From: Anastrepha obliqua
Lineage: Eukaryota > Arthropoda > Insecta > Diptera > Tephritidae
Length of the DNA: 64,000 bases
Direction of reading: 5' to 3'
NCBI RefSeq assembly: GCF_027943255.1
Contig: NC_072892.1
Coordinates: 168,394,792-168,458,791 of the forward strand
Below the pieces are notes generated by a model that made no database searches, was not told where the DNA came from, and saw only the letters and a program-made list of their open reading frames with translations. Both the position numbers and the translations under genes were made by a program. Positions within the stretch are counted from its first letter, which is position 1; the number at the start of each line of letters is the position of its first letter. Positions 55,496 through 64,000 of the stretch are shown here, one piece after another.

Positions 55496-56808
55496 CAGGG
55501 TGGCTGATGAAAGCCGCTACCAAAAAAAAAATTGAATAACTTTTTTTCTTTTTAAGTTATCTCTTCCATTTTTGTTTTAATTTGCAGATTGATCTTTAAA
55601 ATTTATTAAAATGGATAACTGGGACACGCAAACAAGAATTTGGATAGTCCGCCGCTATCACGCACTGGAGTCCGTAGTTTTGGTACAGAGAGAGTACAGG
55701 CGGATGTTTGGCGGCGATCCCCCGAGCAGATGGACCATAATGAGACTGGTGAATAATTTTGCTGAGCAAGGAACAGTCGCAAGAAGGCCTTATCATCGAA
55801 ACCCACCAGTTCGGACGGAGGAAACGATCGCTGCTGTAGCTGCAGCTATACAAAGCAATCCAAGGGTTTCAACAAGAAGCTTATCTGCTCAACTTGGTGT
55901 CAGCCGACAGTCTTTGCAAACAATAATGCACAAAGATTTAGACTTATTTCCCTACAAAATTCAAATGGTTAACAAACTGAATGCAGCAGACTTGCCGATT
56001 CGCTTGGAATTTTGCCAGCAGATCCTGCAAATGGTGGAAGAAGACCAAAACATGTTAAACTGCCTTTTCATGTCTGATGAGGCCCATTTCGATTTAAACG
56101 GCAATGTGAACAAACAAAATTGTCGAATATGGAGTACTTCTAACCCACAGATACTCCACGAGACGGAATTGAATCCTCTTCGCGTGACAGTGTGGTGTGC
56201 GGTTTCTTCACGCTGTATTGTCGGGCCTTATTTTTTTGAAGAAAATGGTCACACCGTTACGGTTACTGGAGACCGTTATTTGAAAATGCTGAAAGAATTT
56301 TTCTATCCAGAACTACGCCGAAAGAGAATTCCTTTCAACTCTGTGTGGTTTCAACAAGATGGGGCAACGTCTCACATAGCCTAGACTGTTATGACAGAGT
56401 TGCGACGAAAATTTCCCAATAAACTGATTTCAAGAAACTCCGAATTTTGCTGGCCCCCCAGGTCGCCTGACCTTACTGTACCTGACTTTTTCTTGTGGGG
56501 TTTATGTAAACAAGAAGTTTATAAAACAAAGCCAACAAATTTGGATGAACTAAAACAATCCATTCGGGCAACAATTGCGGCTATTCCTGTCGCAACTCTC
56601 AAAGCAGCAATGAACAACTTTTTACTAAGATGCCGCACTTGTGTCAACGAGCATGGGGGCATTTAAATTCAATTATTTTTAAAACTTGTTAAGCTACATT
56701 TAATAAAATTTAATGACCTTCAACTTGAAAAAAAAATAAATGAATTCCATACACTAAAAAAAAAGTTATTTGAGTTTCTTAATGTAGCAAAATTCATCAG
56801 CCACCCTG
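55496..56808 (+). mobile_element. Nearly intact DD41D transposon
   Basis: TA at 55494-55495 and 56809-56810. Inverted termini CAGGGTGGCTGATGAA(A/T), then GTTATTT/AATAAC similarity about 45 bp in. Length 1313 bp. The transposase frame spans almost the entire element and is broken by a single stop codon. It is the best representative of the DD41D type in the window. Confidence 0.92.
55611..56666 (+). pseudogene. DD41D transposase with one in-frame stop (351 codons)
   Basis: ATG at 55611. N-terminal helix-turn-helix regions (VVLVQREYRRMFGGDPPSRW TI; VSTRSLSAQLGVSRQSLQTI with LDLFPYKIQMVNKLNAADLP). Catalytic residues: Asp156 (FMSDEAHFDLNG), Asp250 (WFQQDGATSHIA) and Asp292 (SPDLTVPDFFLWG); 41 residues separate the last two. 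The only lesion seen is TAG at codon 258 (56382-56384), 8 residues after Asp250. The same frame continues to 56666. Since all three Asp remain, the copy died recently or is kept by readthrough, which I think is less likely. Confidence 0.92.
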
Positions 56809-56810
56809 TA

Positions 56811-58040
56811 TATTTAAACAGTCTCCTCAAATTTTTCCATTAAAATATATGTCATATTATGCCCGCTACGAGCATATTGCCGAGGCGCCTCGAGTGTGTA
56901 TGTGTCGTGGGGTGGGAAAGATGAAGGTCGCAATTTTCATTTCAAACCAAAAACCCAAAAAAAGTTTTATTTTAGTATAGCTTCTAGTTAAACCAAGAAA
57001 ATTAAACAAAAAGTAAGAAATTCAACAATTTTTCGCTAATTAAAAAAAAATAATTTTTTTGGAAAAACAAATTCACTTTAGATTGTTTAAAAAGTGGGTT
57101 AATCATAACTTTCTTAACGTTTTTTAGGTTCAACTAGAAGAGAATTTAATTCCAAATACAATCAATGTTATTTTGTTTCGATAAGACGTTTAACGTTTTC
57201 CCTATCTTTCCCGCCAGTTAGGAAAAATCGTAATATAGAAATAAAAAACCGAGAAATCGCACTTCGAGCGATCCGGCCGCTCGTATACCTGCTCGACGCT
57301 TGCTTACAATTTCTTCTGTAACTCCGAAAATATTTAGAATTTGCTTCTGAAATTTGGAGCACAAATTTTTGGATAGTTTGGAAAGACACTTATGCAAAAA
57401 AAAAATCCCTTAAAAGGAAAATTTCTCTACTACGCCATCGCCAGTTGATGTGCTAAGACCTGATGGCAGGCATGCATTTTCTATGCTGTTGAGTGCTCAC
57501 CACGAATCAAAAGGCATTAGAAACTTGCAGATGTTCCTAAAATGCATTTATCTTTGCTTGTTAGATAAAACCCTTCAAGTAGCTGGTAATTATACATTGC
57601 GCTTCTTCTCCAAATTTCGGCAATTAAGCAAAATATATATTTAAAAAAAATGATGTACTTTTTAAAATACTACTATTTCGAGCCAAAGTACACTCCCGCT
57701 TTTAAATTTAATACTTCGGCTTCGTAAAATTTATTTATCCTTGCTTTTTGGGTAAATCCACTTTAAGTATCAAAGACGCTAACTGCTAATTCAACGTTGC
57801 GCTTCTCCTACATATTTGATTAATTAAAAAATATTATTTATGATACTTTTTCAAATACTACCTAATAATCTATATTTATTATTTTTTTAAATAGATTTTT
57901 TTTGAATATTGATATTATTGATTTTTACTTATTTTTTATTAATAACCAATCAAATCGTATTTCTTGTATAAAATTGTTGTTGAACAGGATTTAATGCTAT
58001 AAGAAAGCAGAAGAAGACATACTACCCTTACGGGCCAAAG
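56811..58040. other. Host-like DNA with a local degenerate duplication
   Basis: Units at about 57549-57732 and 57733-57890 share TTTATC(T/C)TTGCTT, GCTAATT..(A)CATTGCGCTTCT-like and GATACTTTTTC/ATGTACTTTTT blocks. A third partial unit surrounds the MITE at 58043. No protein is recognised. Confidence 0.5.
57549..57890. repeat. Diverged tandem duplication, ~185-bp unit
   Basis: See the surrounding interval. The first unit includes GAGCCAAAGTACACTCCCGC at about 57682, which matches the two flanks of the DD41D MITE at 58043-58570 joined at a single TA. Confidence 0.55.
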
Positions 58041-58042
58041 TA

Positions 58043-58570
58043 CAGGGTAGCCAATATTCGACGGACCTATCTGGCAACCCTGTATCTTTTGACAGAGACG
58101 TTAGATCGCTTAATGACATACCGCGTTGGAAGTGTCAGTCCAAGCAGATTTTTACCATAAAACGTCACGCAAGCGCTCCCAAATTGTTGAAATTTACATT
58201 CAACAAAAGAAGTCAATTGTGAAAACTCAACGTGCGTATAAAAATTTAAATAATGTGAAAAGTGCGCCTTCTAAGAACACCATTAAACGTTTGTACGAAA
58301 GGTACGACCAAGGTTTGTACCACCAACGCAATCGGATGAGAATATTGCTCTTGTACTGGCCAGTGTTGAGACGTCGCCAAGGACATCCCAAAATCGCCGT
58401 TCTCAGCAGTTGGTCATTGCTCGGGCCACTTTACAACGAATTATCCGCATTGATTTGCATTTATTCCCATATAAGATTCAATTGACGCAAAGATTGTTGC
58501 CTGCGGACAAGCCTCGTCGATTGGAATGGGCCCAAAAAACACATGGGTCCGTCGAATATGGGCAACCCTG
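58043..58570 (+). mobile_element. DD41D-derived MITE keeping N-terminal coding sequence
   Basis: TA at 58041-58042 and 58571-58572. Inverted termini: CAGGGTAGCCAATATTCGAC and, from the right, CAGGGTTGCCCATATTCGAC. The plus strand encodes SRKRSQIVEIYIQQKKSIVK, SAPSKNTIKRLYERYDQG and, after a frameshift, ARATLQRIIRIDLHLFPYKI, QLTQRLLPADKPRRLEWAQK, the DNA-binding half of a DD41D transposase. The sequence then jumps to the right terminus; the catalytic half is deleted. Confidence 0.85.
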
Positions 58571-58572
58571 TA

Positions 58573-60895
58573 CACTCTACCACTTTTATATTTAATACTT
58601 CGGTTTGTTTATCGCAAAAATAGTATTTTCCAAATCATCTGAGGCTTTCCTATTGCCTTGCTTCTCTGTAACACTCACTCCACTAACATTTACATTGATC
58701 TACTTGCCCTCACTCAAACACCTCTTTTATTACACCCCACAGCATATCACAACACACCATTCACACCACACCACCACTCCACTCCACTCCACTTCATTGC
58801 TTTCAAGTTCTTGTTGTACTTTTGTACACAAACTTTTCATGTCAGCAGGTCAGCTATTTCATTCGCACACATCCTTACATATACACGCATACATAGTTAG
58901 CTTTCATTTAGTTCACATGCATTGATCTCATTGATTTCAATAGAATAATTTTAAATTGTGTTTTTTTTTCTTTTGAGTATTGCTTTCCTTCCCCTTGTAT
59001 TTGCTGAGCGTCAACTAAATCGACTAGCTTGAGAAAGTGTGTTACGCCTACGAAAATTGAGGTTTATGTGTTGGCTGTTTGCTCACACGCACGTAAGTGA
59101 ATACTGATGCATGTACGTATATGTAGTCAAACAATAATTGCTACAATTTATAATGCAATTGCATGCAACCACGCTATTTTTAATCAATTGTAGGTAAACG
59201 TTTGCGGTAACTCAAGTGCTTAGCGCTCCACATAGGTATGAAGTGCATGAGACGTTTTATAGAAAATTCATTTCGAAGAGTTCAAAAAACAAAATCGCTT
59301 TGATAATCTATAAATTGATAAATTTAATGATGGCGAGCGGTAGGTAAATAGAGTTTGAGTCATGAAAATTTGCTTGATATACAACTGAAGAGAGTTGTAG
59401 GCAATTTTGTAGTAAATACAAATCTTTAAACAAAAGGTTGTGGGGTAATGCTTTAAAATTTTTAATAGACAACTTTTTTAGGTGTTTGCACCAGAAAATC
59501 TGTTAAATAAAGATTGTGAGTTGATATTTTAAAATTTTAAATAGACAACTAGTTTAGTTACTTGCACCAAAAAATCTGCTGAACAAAAAGGAATGCCATT
59601 ATACACTCTAGATATTAGATTACTTTCAGCATTATTGAATAAACGCTCACCCTGGTAACCTATTAATTACTAAATAGACATCGCAGTATTTATGTTCATT
59701 TGTGCGAGGTTAAAAATAAAATTCCATTAAATGTTTTTATTGAAAAATTGTTCTACAATTTTAGTGAACTGGTTTTAATAAATACCAAAAGAAAAAAAAA
59801 CAAACAAAAAAAAGTATTGATAAAACGTACATAAGTGAAAAAAAAACTAGAACACAATGTCAACAGCGCACAAAAAATATGCAATTGCAAACACGCGAGC
59901 TATGCATTCATTGTGCAGCTTGCATTGAACTAGAAAAAATATATACAGACATATATATCAATGTTACGTATACGCCCCACTGAGCAAATAATAGGTTCCA
60001 GTGCGAGAAGCAGACATCTCACATAGAACAGGTAATGAGATAATAATAGCGCAATTTTTGAAAAGCTATTTTGAGTAATGATTAAAAATAGTGTCATAAC
60101 ATAAAAATGTCTCCTTTGCTATGGGTAAATTTATTGCATGATACTAAATTAAGACGTAAGTTGTAGGAAAGAAACTTGTCAAAACAAAAAGCTAGTATTA
60201 ATGTATTTTCTATAGAAAAATGTGCGCTAAACTACCGCTTTTGTGAACTTGTATAGTAAAGTCTATAAGAAAAGTGGCTATTTAACGCTAAAAAAGCAAA
60301 CAAATGCAATTATCAAGCGGAAACGCAAGGGAAAAAGCAAAAGTTGTGAAGAGTGAAATGCAATTTGGGGGTAATTTCGTAAAGCAATTATTATAGCTTA
60401 AAAAAAAAACAAAAAAATATCATTAAAATAAAGCGGCGCGTGTGTAAAATGACAAAAATCACTACATACATACATACATTTGTACATATACACATAGTTA
60501 GTTATAAGCTACAACAAAGATGACGGGCATAACTCTAGAAAAAGGCGTGGAACGTACAAATGCATTCCCTGCTTAAAGTTTTGTCTAATGAGGCAACATG
60601 GAGAAGTTAATTTACACCTGACCCAGTTCTTGAGTGGACATGGCTGCTTCAAAGCATATTTACACAAGTTCAAGCCCGACGACGATCTCTATTGTGATTA
60701 GGAGCAGTTATTGCAATAGGTAATCAAGATGACATAGGAATCTGAGTTCTCTTTGTCACCTCAGCTAATGTAATTAATCCGCGAATAGTTTCTATTTCAA
60801 TTCTATTTTTCATCATATCTAAATAAAAAATATAATTTCAACTTCTATAATTTAATATTCAAGCAATACCCAATAAAAAAGCAACATCGAAGAAA
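58573..60895. other. Non-coding DNA, probably host
   Basis: CA/TC-rich simple sequence at 58740-58800. TACA and TATA simple repeats near 60463-60500. No recognisable protein or transposon. Confidence 0.45.
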
Positions 60896-60899
60896 ATGT

Positions 60900-61860
60900 T
60901 ATAGCAGATGTTCACCAGATATTCTTCGCATGCTTGCGCTTCTGTTCTGCAAAAGAAAAACTCCATAGAGGCTTTGAAGAACCTCCTTCGCCGGAAGCAC
61001 TTGTGCAACTATACTGCGCTCGTAGGAAAAGTGGAGAGATGAAAGTAAACAAAATTAGCCTAGTTTGAGAAAACCACTTGAGGGTAGCGCGCTACCACAA
61101 CGCCTATGAAAAAAAAAATGTTAAACGGCCTCAGACGACGCGGCGCTCATCGTAGTTGGCCTATGTCGATTTGACTAAGTATCGCAGGAGATGTATGCAG
61201 CGAGAATCATGAAGTGCAAATATAGGCAAAGCGATCCCAAAGTACTTAAATACTTGGTACTTAGGCAAATCAGCGCAGTGTCTTCCAATGGCAGCGTCTT
61301 CCAATGGCATAGGAAGGAAGGAAATGTGTGCCATGAGTCAAAAGGAAGGTGAAGCCATTGGCTTATTCCCAGAGTTGAAGCAAGGCTGCAGGGAAGGCGT
61401 GGCAAAGTCGTTCACTACCTTACCCAAGTTCTAATCATGGCTGACCATGGCGGTTTTAAAACGTACCTTCATTCCCCTGGACATGAAAATAACTTATATT
61501 GCGCGCAGTGCGAACCAGTAATCGACGAAGGTGAGAAAAATGTGCTTTTCGTATGCGTCAGTCTCAGAAGACTAGTGAAAAATTTCGGCTGTAGCGTGAA
61601 GCCCGAGAATCCGGTACTAAAGGAAGATCCAGAAGATAGTGTTGGCTGTAGTGGTAAGTGTGAGAATTTCGTATCGCTGATGCTAAAAAGACACATGAAA
61701 CAGAGTACGGCATATGGTTGCGGAAGTGATGCAGCAACTCCGGTACAGTGAGCAGGTAAGGTGTAGACGTGAACGCCAAGTGTAAATCGAAACGGTATAG
61801 AGGCGAAAAAACGGAGGTAAACTGACGATATGAAACTTGGACAAAGTGTCCCTTTTTAGG
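60900..61860 (+). mobile_element. R1-type LINE relic
   Basis: 61128-61160 encodes ASDDAALIVVG, a decayed version of the reverse transcriptase (F/Y)ADDxxLIV box. 61437-61751 encodes ADHGGFKTYLHSPGHENNLY, CAQCEPVIDEGEKNVLFVCV and SLRRLVKNFG, the C-terminal HGxFxxYLxxxxH..C..C...H..F.C region of R1-clade LINEs, ending about 61751 with a stop. The sequence between the two is rearranged, with a 15-bp direct repeat (CAGCGTCTTCCAATGGCA-like, 61276-61308). Only pieces survive. Confidence 0.65.
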
Positions 61861-61862
61861 GT

Positions 61863-62330
61863 TAGTTTGGGGAAAAGAAATAAATTATTTCCTCGGTAGA
61901 TGGCTGCAGTTCATTATTTATCAAATTCACACTAAAAAATTCGTTTGCTTTTTTCTTCAGTTGTGAGTTACAGGGTGTTAACAATGGAAGTCAGCAAAGA
62001 GCAAATTCGGAACATTTTACAGTTTTTCTTTCGAATTCAACTGATATGGCACTTTGCGATTTGTTTTTCTGTTTGATCGAGTCAAAAAACCACTACGAGA
62101 AACGAAGTAATGGAAAAATCGAAGACGGCTCCGATGGCTATCGAAAAACAGAGTTCAAGAAATGTATCGAGAACTGGATCAAACGCTGGCGTTTTAAGTG
62201 CATTTCAGTTGATGTGAAGTACTTTGAATTTTCTGAATATAATCCGGCAACTTTTCGATCAAGGTGGCACTTAACTTTGCTAAATCACCTACAGAAATAT
62301 GTATTAACATTTTTCAAGTTCTAATTCCGA
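61863..62330 (+). mobile_element. Internally deleted mariner relic
   Basis: The leader 61863-61985 (TTTGGGGAAAAGAAATAAAT, TCGGTAGATGGCTGCAGTTC) is of the mariner type. ATG 61985 opens MEVSKEQIRNILQFFFRIQ, the start of a transposase, which jumps near 62040 to a C-terminal part in another frame: MALCDLFFCLIESKNHYEKR (decayed third-Asp block), KTEFKKCIENWIKRWRFKCI and SVDVKYFEF. Most of the catalytic domain is missing. The 3' terminal repeat is not seen. Confidence 0.65.
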
Positions 62331-62757
62331 TGAATGTGCGCGCAGTGTAGTGGAAAAGTAACAAACAATTAACTTAATTATCGCGTGAACACAAGCGTGG
62401 ACAGACGTAGTAGAGGCTGACTGAAAAACTACGCTTCAACTGACTCATTAACTGATTGCCATAGCCACTGTGTGTTAGAGAGAGAGAAAGAGAGAGAGAG
62501 AGCGCAGTGTTTGACCAACCGAGGAGTGATTAAACTGGTTGTCTGACTGACCAACTGACTGACTTGCTTATATAAAATTACAGTGTGTGAGTGTGCGTAT
62601 GTGTGTAAGTGTGTGGTACATAACGTGACCGAAACACAAAAATGTCATCACTTTCGAAAAAAGTAATAAAGCATTTTATTACCTACATACATCGGACATA
62701 CATGTGAGAGCAAATTTCTCAGCATCGAAAGGCAAGTATATGAATACGAATATGAAA
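62331..62757. other. Non-coding DNA with GA and GT simple repeats
   Basis: (GA)n at about 62476-62502, GT-rich stretch at 62584-62617. Nothing else is recognised. Confidence 0.5.
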
Positions 62758-62759
62758 TA

Positions 62760-63119
62760 CAGGGTTGGCCATATTAAACTGACCCATGTGATTATTAAAA
62801 AAATATGGAAAAAGAAACATTTTTTTGTGTTTCATTGTGAAAAACATTTAATTTAGTTCAAGGAGATTCGTTTACATCACTTTTTGAATATGATATCGCG
62901 CAAGTGGTCGCCCTTAGCTCGTATAGCGTAATGTGCCCGTTTTTCGGCGTTTTCCATAGTTTTGGCCAGCGTCTCGGCCGATATGGCGGCTATTTCCCGT
63001 CGGATATTGGCCTTAAGTGCGCCTAGTGTCTTTGGCTTGTTGACGTAAACCTTAGATTTCAAATTACAGTAAAAAGTTATAGGGTTACTCAATGGGTCAG
63101 TTTAATATGGCCAACCCTG
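62760..63119 (-). mobile_element. DD41D-derived MITE, copy 2
   Basis: TA at 62758-62759 and 63120-63121. The terminal repeat of about 28 bp (CAGGGTTGGCCATATTAAAC...) is perfect. The minus strand encodes an uninterrupted C-terminal transposase piece (YCNLKSKVYVNKPKTLGALK, REIAAISAETLAKTMENAEK, AHYAIRAKGDHLRDIIFKK). Only three differences separate it from 40323-40681 (about 99% identity), so the family moved recently. Confidence 0.92.
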
Positions 63120-63121
63120 TA

Positions 63122-64000
63122 TATGAATGCGACTAGCGTTAGGTCTGCTTTTTTTAAGCAAGAAAAATCTTAGGAATATTACACTTTGTTTTTGTACTCA
63201 TAGCATTTGGTTAAAAACAGAACAAATATACCTAATGGACACGTTTATTCGTGCATGTAACTGCGTGTGTGCATGAATATTCACAAAGTTTTCTGCCACA
63301 ACATCTCAAGAAAACACACACACACACACGCGCACACGCACACGTGTAAATGTTCGTTTCAAAACGTTGATGGTCTTAAAAAATTAACTGATATTTATAA
63401 AGTGTGAAATATGGGTTAGAAGTGTTGTTATTGTGACCTGGTTTGCTACGCACGGCAGCGCATTAAGCTCGAAAAACTGTGCGGAATTTTTATATTTGTA
63501 TGTATGCACATAAAATATCTAAGTAATAATTGGTGTTAATATGTGAATCTTGCATTGAGCAGCAAAAGTTGCAAGTGCTTAGGTAGTTTAATTGTAGTTT
63601 TTCACAGCTTTCGAGAGGCTGCTCCAAGTATTATTAACAGATATTACAGATATCAAAGTGAGCCAGATGTTGCTTTCGAATTGTTGTAAAATGGTAAGGA
63701 AACTTTTTTGTACTGAGAGGTTTTTTATGGAAAGTTTTTTTATTTAAATTTTTTTTTTTTAGTTTTCTGTTTTTTTGTTGGTTTTTAAATTATTAACTTT
63801 AGAACTTCTGTAAACTTTTTCTGAGCGCAACTGGCTGGATTGTCACTCTTTTTTCTTGTAATGTGTGTGTTTACAGCAACGCATGCATATTCGCTCTCAT
63901 ATGGCCTAAGAGAGGCTGCGTAGGCAGAGTTGAAACTTATTTGTATGCATATACATATGTATGTATGCAAGTGTGTATATGAATTAAAGAAATACCATTA
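63122..64000. other. Non-coding DNA, probably host
   Basis: CA/CG-CA repeats at 63314-63344. T-rich run at 63739-63780. TATG simple repeat near the window end. No coding region is recognised. Confidence 0.45.

Overview
This is AT-rich eukaryotic DNA that reads as intergenic or intronic sequence of a higher fly (Brachycera). A tephritid fruit fly is my best guess, from the mix of mariner, maT, DD41D and Mag-type gypsy elements and an Arg-tRNA-like short interspersed repeat; that guess is an inference. I find no host gene that I can name. Almost all protein-like sequence belongs to mobile elements, most of them broken.

Layout. 1-2231 is simple AT-rich DNA. 2234-4404 is a Tc1-like transposon with long inverted repeats, split by a 548-bp palindromic MITE. 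5.2-6.4 kb is T-rich low complexity. 6.4-9.7 kb holds a decayed Tc1/mariner relative, a 193-bp MITE, a DD41D remnant, a tRNA-derived SINE, a hairpin and a TTAA-flanked non-autonomous element. Around 10.15-10.32 kb is a short reading frame that looks like a bacterial (Wolbachia-like) lipoyl domain of pyruvate dehydrogenase E2. 11-16 kb is mostly T-rich or unrecognised. 16-28.7 kb is a graveyard of LINE 3' ends (RNase H type), several mariner subfamilies, a maT element with a mariner nested in it, two DD41D elements, a CR1/jockey-type LINE and a DD34E Tc1 element.

30.09-38.91 kb is the centrepiece. One Tc1-like element of about 1.66 kb carries three later insertions: a full-length Mag-type Ty3/gypsy retrotransposon (two LTRs of 234 bp that look identical, 5-bp target duplication, one 1413-residue gag-pol frame), an I-type LINE with a TAA tail and a diverged 15-bp target duplication, and a maT element. 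All junctions can be read to the base.

40-49.3 kb carries a 359-bp MITE, a second maT-like transposase, two SINE copies, a second copy of the 7.2-kb MITE, and a mariner whose three catalytic Asp residues survive; a deletion derivative of it lies at 28.2 kb. 49.3-52 kb is probably host DNA with a CAG/CGG tract. 52.05-54.58 kb is a DD41D remnant holding a LINE 3' end whose 3' untranslated part has become a hexanucleotide array of almost 1 kb. 55.5-56.8 kb is a DD41D transposon broken only by one stop codon. 58-63.1 kb has a DD41D MITE, an R1-type LINE relic, a mariner relic and a near-identical second copy of the 40-kb MITE.

The main value of the window is stratigraphic: nested insertions, paired full and deleted copies, and pre-insertion sites preserved in sister repeats give a relative order of transposition events.
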